Below, one piece after another: positions 12,056 to 23,829 of a stretch of DNA of 64,000 nt (position 1 is its first letter; the number at the start of each line of letters is the position of its first letter). This stretch comes from Bradysia coprophila (lineage: Eukaryota > Arthropoda > Insecta > Diptera > Sciaridae). Both the position numbers and the translations under genes were made by a program. The stretch spans positions 3,162,001-3,226,000 of the forward strand of contig NC_050736.1 of the NCBI RefSeq assembly GCF_014529535.1, written 5' to 3'. The notes beneath the pieces were generated by a model that was not told the DNA's origin, searched no databases, and was given only the letters and a program-made list of their open reading frames with translations.

Positions 12056-15000
12056 GAATCGTAAAAGTAGCAAATTTCGTGAAAAATTGGAAAATTGGAT
12101 GTATAATGGAACCCTGGTTAAGAGGTAATGAATCATTTCAGTAGGGTACTGCAAATACGTACAGCTTTACGACATATATTTTTTTTTACTCACTTTTCAC
12201 TGAATGCCTGAACTTCATTAAAAAGCTGAAAAATCAAATAATCCATTTTTATACGAACACTAACAGACTAGAGTTGCCAGAGTAGTACTATCTAGATTTT
12301 ATTTATAATAAAAGCGTACAATCTCCTTCTGTCACTTTATAAATCCGAAATTTAATATCCTCCTGCTTACATCACTACAATAGCATATGTAAATATAATA
12401 CTTTGGTTTACCAGCAGAATGTGTGTATATATACATACAACTATGCACATCAACAATTTGATGATAAGGCATTCAATAATATTTTATTTTCTATCTCAAA
12501 AATTCAAAAAAGGTATATAAAAATATTTCTGGATAAATCCCCAAAGATATCCAACTACCCAACCAATTTCGCATCACCAATCCATATAAACCTCACGTGT
12601 TCATGTTAAACTAGAGTGAAGGCTTTTCTAAGTGATTGCTTTATCGAATATATTTCAATTTCAATCAATATCAACATTAAAGTATCTCTTGACTACCTAC
12701 ATTTTCCGAAAGCCTAGTAAGGAGTAGGCAGCTGCTATCTACATGTGAATATATATTTGTTATATTGACAGAACAACAACATGCACAGACACAAATCGTG
12801 CTTTCCAAGGATGTTGTAGTATGTGTAGAGCCGTAATAGCTTTATACCTCGCATTGTTACGCCGGTTTTAGATTTCAAGTTGTTTTAGACATTCCAATTT
12901 TTCAGCCCAAACCAAGAAATATATATGGCTATTTGATGAATATGTTTAGCAGAAAATTTTCCAATAAAATAACTGATTACCATATTACAAAAGGGGATTT
13001 CCGAGTCGTCGATATTGGAAAATGAAAGTCGTTTTAAGAGAAATATCGGTTTTAATGTTTTTTCCCTATAACTTGGACGATTTGCAAGCAAACTTTTGGA
13101 TGGAAGAAGTGAGGACAGAGAGGTGGTGGTGTACAACACATTATGCTAAAATGCTAATGGTAAAAAAAAATTTGGAAAGCTTTTAACGAAATGTCAGAAA
13201 ATATTTGTTTTCTATTTCCAAATACGAAACTCAATAATGGATTGAAACAAACTGATTTTTTATTCATATAAATTTGTTGTGTCATCAGCTAATGACGAAC
13301 AAGGAGCTCAACATTCATTTTTATTCCCCTTATCGATTCTATGTACAGTCATTTCTCGAATTTACCATCCGTTCATATATTTTTACATCGACACTACTAT
13401 TACTATGTGCTTTGTGCAAATGACATCTACTAAGTAAACTGCTATCGCTAGTGTTCCACATCCACACGTGCATTAAGGAACGATAATATAACTGTTGAAA
13501 ACCATGATAAAAATGTTGAAGTAATAGATTTTGTATCAAACTAATATATTTTGCCGAAATGACGTAATGACAGATTTAAGGACATTCTTGTGACACGTTT
13601 GCCGTTTCTAAAATATTAATACAAACGCCTTACTGAACAGTGTAGTAAATTTGTTTATGCAACTCATAATCATAATGTTTCGAAAACTGCAAACCTCACA
13701 TCCCTATGTTGCATAGAACGTTGCATGAATCTCAGCGCGAAGTACTTGATTAGACTCACGATGTGTATTATGACACGCGGCCTGCAGTCTAGTGTCATAA
13801 TTACACATCTATGTGAAATCCGAGGAACTTCTGATCGTTGTAAGTTTTCAAGCCAAAAGCCATATTCCGCATATCTGGATATACTAGAGGTCATTGGTCA
13901 TTGAGACACAATCTTCATGGAATTTTTGAAGTTTTTAAATGTTCACTTTGATCTTCGAGACTAACAGTTTATTGAATTTCGGTGCGTATCCTTAAGACTT
14001 TCTTTACAATTTAAAAAAAGGTGAAAATAAAGTAGTCATTTATGCAAGCAAGTGATAAATTCTTTTCTACAACTGCTGCTGAGGTGCCGTAGGCTCAGTG
14101 TGACAATATAAATCGTGTGCCTAGATAAGTATTCATCACCTACTTGCATACAATGTTCTTTTTCTATAAAGGCAACACAAATTTCACTTTTCGTCACTGA
14201 TGAGTTAAGAAAATTTCATGACAAGAGTATGGAGTACGTACTCTTTAGCCTAACCTGCTGTTGCACGCTTCGTTACACACTTTCTGACCTCTCCCCTACG
14301 CTGTTTTTTGACGGCTTTTGTTCTTCATTATTTATAGCCCAATGGGAAGCTGTTGTATTCTCACTACTTTACTTCGTACAAAACGTTGCCCGATCCGTGT
14401 ATGTTTCCAGTATTTTCCACGTTTTCTCGAATTTTCGTAAATTTTTCCAAACACATTTTTTGGGAAAATGAAAGAAAATATGGAAAAATATTTTTCCAAA
14501 AGTAGTCCTTGCATTTGCATTTAGGGGTCGCAAAAAGCATGAGATTCAGACTACCCTAATATTCACATTGATTTATATTTCTATTTAAGTTAAAACGTGC
14601 AATTTGAAAATTAATGCAAATTCTCATTCTCATTTCATCAGTATTTATTTTATGTTTTCAGATTGTAAAGCGACTGCGGGTACGAATGGAAAACATTCCA
14701 AAATTCTTATTTTATAAAGTTAATGGTTGAAATTTTAATGTATTTTGAATTAGCTATCCTAATTGATCGAATGTTTTCCGTCTAAACTTGTGTGCGTTAG
14801 ATACAGTTTCCCAACTCCCATTAAATTATTAATTAAAATGCTTTTGAAGATGTTTTGATATCTTCAATTATTACCCATCTCGATGCATCAAAATATCGTC
14901 TCAACAAGTTGCATACCTTTTCACAAAATTTACCTATAACCAACAAACCATATGAATCGTGTGATTTAGATTTTACGGAATACGCGAGATATATGTGAAG

Positions 15001-16120
15001 TGTATGAATTCAACACCCAGCTAGTAGCGTTGAAAGTATGTTGATAATGCTCAGAAATTGGAAGGAGGATAAAGTCACTTCAAACAATATAATTGTAGTT
15101 TAATGGAATTATACCAGTTTCCTCGATGAATGATTGTTCACTCTTGCACGTAATGACAAGTGAAATCCCATTTGGGTGTGAGATAGAGTGCCCTCCATTG
15201 TAGAAAGGTGCATGAAGTAATATTCAAGTGTGGCTGTTACATATCGTACAATGGAGCGTGTACGGTTGTTAGACAATTTTCGAAAAATGAAAACTCATTT
15301 CGAAACTTTCGTTTTTACTCCCATTAAAAAGTAATTTATAGTCGTGAATTTTGAGTGAGTCGTTGACACAAAAAAAAAATTATAATAAAATGATGTTGTA
15401 GACCAATTCCTCTTTCCATCTTTGCTTTTGCTTCCATAAAATTGGAAAATTTTCCTTTTCCGTTATTAACATTTACGACCCTGAGGATAAAATGTTATTT
15501 TTCTTTTCGCCATGACACTAATTGGGACATTTAGTGGCTGGATTTAAATGAACCTTTTCCGTTGTTGTTGCTGAAACCATATACGTGTATGTATATTGTA
15601 TATACAAACGAAAATATAATAAAATGTCAAAAACTTTTACCAAATGTCTAATCTCAAATGGGATGCGGTATTTAAATTAACTTTGTTTTCAGTAAACCGC
15701 ATAACCTTTTTTGGAAACATTTTACCATAACATGATTCCTCTTTTCTAGTTGAATGTTGATGATTTTTGATTTATGTGAAATAATAAAACCATTCTGTGG
15801 GGCTGTGTACTGTACAGTGTACACAGCAAGAGGTTTCATAGTTAATCATAGTTCTACCTATGTTACATCGATCATTGCATGAAAAATTCCACAATTTGAA
15901 AATTACAAAGTCGTAATAGGTGGAAAATCACCCAGGGTTCAATTATTAAACTCACTCCATTGAAGAACTAAACTTTGCTGATTTTGACTCTCACTTGAAG
16001 CAGAAGTGGTACTTTTTCTGGCAGCTTTTACTACGATCTCCAATCTCCATGCTTACAGCGCGTTGTCACTGTTCATTTTCGGCAAGGATATCACCCGTAT
16101 TACGGTATGAGAATCAGATA
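12056..16120. other. AT-rich intergenic region, no supported gene
   Basis: The longest open frames (118 codons at 14115) show no family resemblance. The stretch 14395-14525 is rich in GGAAAAT and its complement and ends TTTTTCCAAAAGTAGTCCTT, resembling the AGTGACTATTTTT element listed at 27861. A copy of the GATAAATTCTTTT hairpin family is near 14045-14155. Confidence 0.5.
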
Positions 16121-16562
16121 CTTAACTTGGCTATTCATGTGTTATCGATAACGACGACTAAAATAATGACAAGTAAATGCATGTTAAAAATGAAGTACAA
16201 GATTTGAAATCAACAGATTAAAAATACTTTGGTCGATGGAAATAATACAACCGATAATAATACTGGTTAAATGCTTGCCGTCTGTAACAGGGCCTATTAT
16301 GTAGAATTAATTTGCAAAATTTGCAAAAAATCACAGAAATTCACAAAAATTTGCACAAATTTACGCTTCATTTTCAGCACATTTTGCAAGTCTTTGCGTT
16401 CTTTTGTCTGTTTTAGTACAATTTAAAGTGAATAAAGCAATTAATTTGACTTTGAAGGTGTGTAGAAGTTATTTTTTGAAAATTTTTGCAAATCTGTGGA
16501 GAATTTTGTGGGAATTTTTGCAAATTTAATTCTACATAATAGGCCCTGGTCTGTAACATGTT
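16121..16562. mobile_element. TATCGATA-bearing MITE copy 2, interrupted by a hAT MITE
   Basis: Begins with a degenerate left end (CTTAACTTGGCTATTCATG), has GTTATCGATAAC at 16141-16152, GAAGTACAAGATTTGAAAT, and reaches the family right end GCTTGCCGTCTGTAAC at about 16273-16288. It is split there by the element at 16288-16548; the target GTCTGTAA is duplicated and the family tail resumes after it. Confidence 0.75.
16288..16548. mobile_element. 261-bp hAT-type MITE nested in another MITE
   Basis: Starts CAGGGCCTATTATGTAGAAT and ends with its exact inverse; the inverted repeat runs at least 23 bp. It is flanked by perfect 8-bp direct repeats GTCTGTAA at 16280-16287 and 16549-16556, as expected for hAT. 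The interior is rich in TTTGCAAA-like repeats and has no ORF. The perfect arms suggest relatively recent insertion. Confidence 0.9.
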
Positions 16563-16616
16563 AATCTATCTACTTTGAGTGTATATTTCTTGCTCAATAA
16601 TTGTAGGTAACATTGC

Positions 16617-16760
16617 CAGGCCCGGACTGGCCATACGGTGAATTCGGGGGATTCTAAATGGGCCTTTTGGATGTTTGTATTAGAATTTTTAATTTGTGGG
16701 CCTTTTTAAATTGAATTGAATGGAGCCCCCGATGGGCTTTTTCGAGCCAGTCCAGTACTG
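16617..16760. mobile_element. hAT-type MITE, family CAGGCCCGGACTGG, copy 2
   Basis: Same 144-bp length and about 93-95% identity by eye with the copy at 3499, beginning CAGGCCCGGACTGG and ending CCAGTCCAGTACTG. The flanking direct repeat is CATTGC (6 bp) at 16611-16616 and 16761-16766, shorter than the 8 bp at copy 1. Confidence 0.85.
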
Positions 16761-16766
16761 CATTGC

Positions 16767-19700
16767 ATCCAGCTAAAGTGATTCATTACACGAGGTAACA
16801 ATTTTGTGATAAAATCAAAGTCCCAAGTGTTTTTTTAAGCAACAGACAAGTTGATCAAAAACACCCGAGTCTGCGAGTATCACAAAATTGTTTCTAAATT
16901 AACGAATTACGTAGCTTCTAATGTTTTCTGTGTTGTAGGCAAAAGTTGAATTTCATAAAAAATAAACCAAAAAATACCGCTTTTCTCAGAGCTGCAACCA
17001 AATCGAACTCTATTTTCTGTTGGAAGCCAGGATTCTGGTGGAAAGATATCATCAAAAGTAAACTAAAATTCAACATTTAAAAAAAAACCCAAATGTATGC
17101 TTTTCAGCGAAGTATCGATGACTCTTAAGGGCAGTTTGACCAGCTCTGAGAGCCGGGAGTCAACATTTTTGAGAATAAAGGGAACCAAAATGAAACAAGC
17201 CTTACATTTCCATTTAATGTTCTACATATTCTCTTATTTTTAAGATATAGTAATGATAGCTTCAATGCTTTGTATCATACATTATTGAAAATAAATAAGT
17301 TAATTTCCCATTTACGAAGCACGAACAGTTCATCTTTTACAGTGCAGTAAATCTAATTGTAGTTAGGCTACATTTACAGAAAAGTGAGGCTTTCCTCGCT
17401 TTGCTCTTCCATGCAAATTACCGAATTTTTTCAATTAAAATTTTCATTTTAATTAAATTTTCTTTGTGAACCATTTTTTGTTTGTTTATTCAAATTTGCG
17501 CATTAAATCATTCCAAACAAACTTAAATTTACGTTTTGTTTGCATATTATGCGCATTAAATGCAGGCTCATTATCCAAGGTGAACATTTCCCTCACTTTT
17601 CCAGAAATTGGAGTTAGTTTAAAAACAAGAAACATTCATAAAACAATGCTATATATCATGGTATACGAATAAATACAGAATAATAATGCAAACACATTAG
17701 TTGCCATATAAATAATATTTTTAATAAGAAAAATTGCATTTGAAATGAGCGCGTATTCCACTAACAAAGACGAGAAAGAACACCTTTTATATTTATTCAA
17801 AATGCATTTATAAACAACGCAACCAACACCGTATATATCTATCTACAGTACACACAGTCTCTTAATTTTCAAGAAGAGTGGCAACTTATTTTCCATTAAA
17901 TAAAAATGAAAGAAAATAAAGGATTTTTTTCTGTAAATTATACGACAGTTCCACGGACAGTTCATTATAAATTATAAATTTGTTCATTTTGCAATGTAAA
18001 AAGGTGTTGATTAAACGTATATGAATTATGAGCACGTTAGCGGGCAATTGTTGTTGCTGGTGGAGGATTCAGCAAAATTGAATAATTTATTTAAAATGCA
18101 TGCGAGAGCATAATAGTAGTAATGAATGAAAGATAAACTATTGTACTGGATGATGACGCTTTTGTGGAGGTAGCTTATGTTTGTTACTGTCAATTAATGT
18201 ATAAATTCATATTTTGTGCCGGGCAATTGTAAAACCTGCATATGTTTACGGATCGCTCGTTGCTTACTAACTGAATTTAACGAGTCCATTAAATTGTCTG
18301 CAATTATTGTGGATTACTGCATAGCCCGGTTGTAAATTAGCTTCAATAACTTATATGCATTGTTTGCGTTGCAATTTTTCTTAACCACACCATCAATTTT
18401 TCGAAAGGCCATTCAACGCGAATATACAGCAGTTGATCAATTAATTAATTTAATTCAATGAAAATAAATTAATTTACAGTCAATCATTTCCTTCTGTTTA
18501 TGTCGTTTATTATGTCATTTGTACGAAACAACATCCATACATCAATATTCTATCACAATAATTGTCCTTGTATGAATTTATTGATCCAACGATTCCACAA
18601 TAAATAAAACCAACGCAAACCGGACAAATGTTATTTTACAAACAAAAATAATTTGAATTTTCACAAAATTCCAAGCAATTTACAATTTACAACAACCCAG
18701 CCGTTGTTAATATGCATGTTTTTGCCGGCGTTTTTTGTGTAAAAAAAAGATCCGAAATGTAATTACTCATGTTTATATTGCAACGACCGGTTGCAAATAA
18801 CATGCTGCAAACTTTTAAAATACTTTTTTTCTTCTCTTTATTCGCTATAAGAAATTCAAGTTGCGAATATCAACTGAACGTGATGTACGGAGAGAAGTTG
18901 TTGGGAATAAGGATTGTAGCAAAACCTAAATTTTATAAACAAAATTGACTTGTCGTTTCAAATATGCTCGCAATGCCGTTTCAAGGAAGGCAAAAATTTA
19001 TTTGATGAGCTTTGGCCTCATAACCGGATGTGTCTGTATGTGCAAACAAATCGTATTTTTTTTATTAATTTTATGTGTCTGATGTAGTTTCAACTAGTAA
19101 ATACGATTTTTATTCATTTCCACCAAAACTTTACTTTTTACAGTCAACTTTTGAGTAGTACTCGTAGGGAATATGCTTATGTGGTATCAATAGAAAGGTT
19201 ACTCTCCAAAAAATCTATGTTTTGCTGGTGAATCAGTTTCACGAGGGCCCAAATTTTATGAAAAAAATATGTATCTCAAAAACCACAGTACAAGCGATTT
19301 TAATTTTTATTGGCAAATAATGAGGGGTAGTCCTCTACCATAAACAGCAATAACAATTTGATAGATCATTCCGTAGGCTCAATGCGAAGTCATTTCAAAT
19401 TTTTAAGATTCTCTTAAGTTTCAGAATTTTTCCTAAAGGAAAAGAAATAGCGAGCGGAGCGAGCAAAATATTTTTTTATTGACTTTTGATGGTCAAAAAT
19501 AGGAAACTGCACAACTCTTAAATGAATCTCTGATTTGAGCAAATAATTATTTAAAAACATTTAAAGGAAAAATGCGTTGCAGGCGAAATTTTTGAATTTC
19601 TTAGTTTGTACAGGGAATCTTCTGACTGGAAGTAGATATAATTCATCGGGTTAAAACTTCTAACGAAGAAATGACCGGTAAATATCTAGATAGATCTGTA

Positions 19701-19954
19701 TATTATGTCTGCAAACATGAAGTTAGAATGTTTGCGTGGTAGTTCAAACTTTCATGACCGCTAATGGTGTCGCATTCTGCGTCTGAACTCCATAAATTTA
19801 ACGAATGATTCGGTTTTCGTCTTTAAAGTTATTTTATTTTATCCTAAAATTTTCTGGTGATTTTCTTTTGTAATCAATTCAACTTGGCCTGTAATTCTTT
19901 TCAAATTTATTTCAGATATCACATTAGCAAACCTAAACATTAATAAATAATCTC
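16767..19954. other. AT-rich intergenic region, no supported gene
   Basis: No open frame with family resemblance, no tRNA-like structure and no clear inverted element was seen. Homopolymer runs and A/T-only stretches dominate. Confidence 0.5.
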
Positions 19955-20023
19955 TACGTGCTTCTGGTCAGTAAATGCAGTTTTTTGAGTAAATGTTTCG
20001 CATTTACGGACCAGAAGCACGTA
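19955..20023. repeat. 24-bp-arm hairpin downstream of the LITAF-like gene
   Basis: TACGTGCTTCTGGTCAGTAA at 19955 onward pairs with the inverted copy ending at 20023; arms are 24 bp with one mismatch and a 21-bp loop. It lies about 120 bp beyond the stop codon of the minus-strand gene, so it may be in its 3' untranslated region or be a tiny MITE. Confidence 0.7.
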
Positions 20024-20031
20024 AAGAACTG

Positions 20032-20115
20032 TACGTACGAGGTTCCAAATTTTTATGTTGACGAGTGGAATACAGTCCCCACTCGTCAAAATAAAAATTT
20101 GCAACCTCGGACGTA
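20032..20115. repeat. 37-bp-arm hairpin in the 3' flank of the LITAF-like gene
   Basis: Arms at 20032-20068 and 20079-20115 share TACG..CGAGGTT and CAAATTTTTAT..TGACGAGTGG in inverted orientation with a handful of mismatches and a 10-bp loop. It begins only 28 bp past the stop codon, so it is probably transcribed as a strong 3' UTR hairpin. Confidence 0.75.
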
Positions 20116-20142
20116 ATGTACTCTAAGTGTACTATGTATTAA

Positions 20143-20596
20143 TCAGGGCTCAAACTTTCCTAAGTATGCGTGGCATTGCGGACAATAATGATGAGCATCT
20201 TTGATTGAATTGGATCCGCAGTAGAGCCAAAGGCAAGAAGGAGGGTTGGATCCGTGCTCGTAAACGACTTTGGTCTTGTTTGTGGCGAAGCACGACGGGC
20301 AGGTGATGACGGTTGGGTCTGAAATATTTTGGGAATTCGTAGGACGAATTTGGGATGAAAGTGAACTGAAATTACCCGATCCAAGATAGTAAATCGCCTC
20401 CTGGAACTCAACGAAACTCGCAGGTTGTTGCTTCTGATATTTCTCGTTTTGCGGCTGCTGTGTTTGAATCGGGAAACTGTTTGCTTGCATTCTCGGTGCG
20501 TAGTTTGGCATTGGACCGCTAATACCTATACAAAACAAGTATAAATTAGAGCCTTTTCGATTCGGATGTGACAGAGAGTTTACCCGCGTTGGTCAT
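20143..20596 (-). CDS. LITAF-domain protein, three exons, 112 residues
   Basis: Proposed exons (minus): 20596-20584 (only 13 coding bases, reading MTNA and one base), 20525-20376, 20318-20143, with GT/AG introns of 58 and 57 nt. The second intron is a multiple of three and open, so the genomic frame runs through it; splicing joins LGS directly to DPTVITCPSC, the usual entry to a LITAF domain. The zinc-binding knuckles CPSC and CPQC are present with KDAHHYCP, matching the family pattern KDVxHxCPxC. The N-terminal half is Pro/Gln-rich. LITAF proteins sit on the cytosolic face of endosomes or lysosomes. Between the knuckles the usual hydrophobic membrane-inserting stretch is shortened by roughly a dozen residues (GSNPPSCLWLYCGSNSIKD), so membrane anchoring is doubtful. 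The family call is strong; the first exon is inferred. Confidence 0.85.
20319..20375 (-). other. 57-nt in-frame intron of the LITAF-like gene
   Basis: The donor reads GTAATT and the acceptor ATTTCAG on the minus strand. The length is divisible by three and there is no in-frame stop, so it reads as 19 extra residues. The spliced junction restores the conserved GSDPT..TCPSC order, which is why I call it an intron. Confidence 0.75.
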
Positions 20597-20831
20597 CGTT
20601 CCTGACACAGTGTCAAAACCCACTTTTGTCACCACAGCTGCTAGGACAAACATCTCGCTTCTCTGTAAGCTTCAAATAAACTGGATGTCAGTTTTTTGAA
20701 CAATCAACTTTCATATCTTATCACGTGATTCGTTATCGCTGATAAGTATTCAGCAAAATAATTTTTCTGAGCGCTTCACTGTCGAAACAACGCAGCTCAA
20801 TGATTGAAATTTTCTAGTTGTTTATACAACT

Positions 20832-20957
20832 CAGGGCCGGACTGACTACTCAAAGCCTCACCGGGCGATGTATGGGAAAAATTTGAAAAAGTCCTGAAAT
20901 GTAAAATTTGCATACAAAATTGAAAAAATCCCACAGGGCATGACCAGTCCGGGCCTG
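20832..20957. mobile_element. hAT-type MITE related to CAGGGCCGGACTG family
   Basis: A 126-bp element starting CAGGGCCGGACTG and ending CCAGTCCGGGCCTG. The flanks ATACAACT (20824-20831) and GTACAGCT (20958-20965) agree at 6 of 8 positions, consistent with an aged 8-bp target duplication. The interior differs from the 144-bp copies, so it is a separate subfamily sharing ends. It lies about 240 bp upstream of the LITAF-like start. Confidence 0.8.
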
Positions 20958-23133
20958 GTACAGCTTGATGAAAAGTGTTTTAGTAAACACTGATTAGCTG
21001 GTAGGTGAAATAGTTGGTAGGTGAAATAGTTGGTAGGTGAAGATAAATTTTATGTCTTTACCCCCAAAAGAGCTATCATCTGTTGAGAACGGTCATCTGT
21101 TGTCGTAGGCGGTCCAACTAATGAGCCATTATAAAGCAAAACATTTGTTGAAATTAATGACGTACTAGATTTACATCTTTGATAATACTTAGATCAACTG
21201 AATTAACCGATTCAATAATTTCCAAGGTCGAAGGTTAACACATTAATGCTATTTATAACGAGATATGTTAATAATACGTCTTTAAATTGGCATTCGAAAA
21301 ACTTAAATCTCAAATCAACTAATTAACAGGTTCAAAAAACTAATCGCATACAAATTAGAACAATGAATTTCGACGCAAGAATAAACTCGTATTTTCGAAA
21401 ATTAAATAATCAAAGCCTCATGCACTCAATACAAACAACCGTTCCAAATAAATAGGCGCCATCGGGTTTGTGAACTAATTGAAAAATTAAGTTGTTCAAA
21501 GTATCTCGAGAAAAGTTTTTACAAACGTTCGACTCGGTGTTGTTTTATAATGTGTACGGTTGTGTGTTAGCTAAACTTTTATCGAAACTGAACTCGTAAT
21601 GTGAAGTGTAGTCATTAGATTTGAAGTTTTAAAATATTTATAGTGTTAAGTTTATGTTTGGCATGGTTATAAAGTTCCTTCGAGCTTTGAAAGACAAATT
21701 AATTCTGCTCGACGTAATTGAGTTCAGTGCAGTTCAGAGTGTAACGATTTTTTTTCTTGTTGTGACCATTACCAGTATTTTTGAACCAGGTTTTAAATTT
21801 TAAAAATTTAATTATAAAATACCTTTCCATTGATGCCGCCCAGCGGCGGAGCGGCGTCATGATTTCCGTTTTTAATGAGTATTGCTTTACATTCAACGCA
21901 TACGAGAATACGTTACTGAAATTGGAAACTCAACACACAAAACATCTTTCCACAATCTAACCATCAACAATAAAAAATCTTTAAATCAGAATTTCTTTCC
22001 ACATTACAACTTCGTAACATCCCAATAATTTATTACATAAATACCATCAACATAAAACAACCATAATTACTAAAATACACAGTGCGAAGAATCACGCAGA
22101 GATAACATTTCAAATAGCCCTGTTAAAAGTGTTGGTGTTCGGTTGGTGTTAATATCACACAAAAAAACCAACAAATGTTTAATCATCGGTTCAAACATTC
22201 TGCACGCAACCACCAACAAATGAAACGTACAGCAAAAAAATAGTATGGATGAAATACCACAATTTTGCATCCAATTTAATAACAAACATAAAATATGCTA
22301 GATGGTCCTTTTATGTGTATAATATGCTACAATACTGTTTAAACTATATACACACAAAATGAAATTGCACATTATCTTCAGTACCAGAACAAGAGACGTG
22401 ATATGATACGACGTTACCGCACAAAACGTGAAATGGTAATCACAGTTCATAAATTTAGCAGTATAACAACTGCAAAAAAAATAGCGCACCCGGTATTATA
22501 AAAGACAACGAAAACCAACTTTCTTTTTTTTTCTTCTCTCAACTTCTACACCATTTGTGTTTGTTAAAATAATCACGTAGTTTTTCATTCTTAAAACCAT
22601 GATCACATTATGTGTATACAGCGCCCTACCTATGAATTCAGATTTTCGGAAGTTATCACATATCCCCCAATATATCTCATGCCATTTTGGAACAATATCT
22701 GGTCATGCAAAGATAAGCGGCTGCAATGCGGCCTATGAATCAATTCTGTTCTTTTCCAGATTTCATGTGGTTGGTATTACTTACGAAGGGCCACTGGACG
22801 ATAAATTCTAAATATCTGTTTATCCTCTAAAGTACTAAAACAGCTAGAATTAACTCGGCTGTTACATCTATTATCGGGATTAAATAAATCATTTTCTTTG
22901 ATTTATGATTTTACGTAGATAATATTGTAATTTTATTCCAGATCTATATCAACTTCTCAATAAGTTGAGTCAAATTTGTCACTAACAGCTGATCAATTTA
23001 ATATGTTCATCAACATGCAACTAGTATTTTAATCAAAATGTTTGAAGGTTCTGAGTGTTACCGTCTATGTCTTCCAACAAATTTATAAAAAGAAACGTTA
23101 TTTCAAATAATACCAAATTCTATCATAGAAACA

Positions 23134-23215
23134 TGATTAGTTTAGTGGTCTCACCGCATTTGGTGAAAAGCACAAAGCTTTTAGCTGCTCAATGTTTTGG
23201 TTCGAGACTCAGCTA
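23134..23215 (+). other. tRNA-like sequence, possible SINE head or tRNA pseudogene
   Basis: TAGTTTAGTGG at 23138-23148 fits the pol III A box and GGTTCGAGACT at 23199-23209 fits the B box, with spacing suitable for a tRNA with a long variable arm. The short stem TCACC / GGTGA between them has a 6-base loop, not the usual 7, and I could not close a good acceptor stem. This is therefore more likely a tRNA-derived element than a working tRNA. Confidence 0.3.
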
Positions 23216-23724
23216 AGCATATTTATCTACTCAGCGAAAAATACGTCGGTTATGTATCGGTATAATACCATAGAACGTATGGTATATAGGAATATGCATG
23301 CAGAATATCTTCAGTTTTATTTTTCCAATGTTGGAATGATGGAATGTAGTGTGCTTGTGGACATGCAATCAAAAATCTTCACCTTAACTTTTTATAGTAA
23401 ATAAGTCAAAGATCTTGACGATGATCAATCTCCAAAGATTTCATGTGGAATAAAACTACGGTAGAAGCAATATTTCTTTCACAAAATTACGTTCTTCAAC
23501 TGTTTGGAGAACTTGCACTTAATCAGGATTCTTCACAAATTTCAGTTTAATTTATAAGTTGGCAAAACCTTGCCTCTCGCTATTGCATAATAGGAGTTCT
23601 ATTGTAGGACATTACCTACCTGCTTCCATATTTTTATTTTGATCAGTGGGAAGTTTATAGCCTGAGTCGAAGGTAAGAGCTATTATCCTACGTGCCAAAA
23701 GAACAATTTGGAAGTAGTTAGGTA

Positions 23725-23829
23725 CTATATTTTATCTGCGTGTGCGAAAAATGACTTTACCGCCCTAAAAACTAATAGGTAAGGGAGCCATTACCTATCT
23801 GATTTTCGCACTAGCAGATAAAATACATT
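23725..23829. mobile_element. Short inverted-repeat element
   Basis: ATTTTATCTGCGTGTGCGAA on the left pairs with the inverted TTCGCACTAGCAGATAAAAT on the right, and an inner pair AATAGGTAA / TTACCTATC is present. No coding capacity; it resembles a MITE. Confidence 0.6.

Noticed and set aside
14115-14471. 118-codon open frame
   Set aside because: Overlaps MITE-like GGAAAAT repeat sequence and hairpin-family sequence; the translation resembles no protein family.
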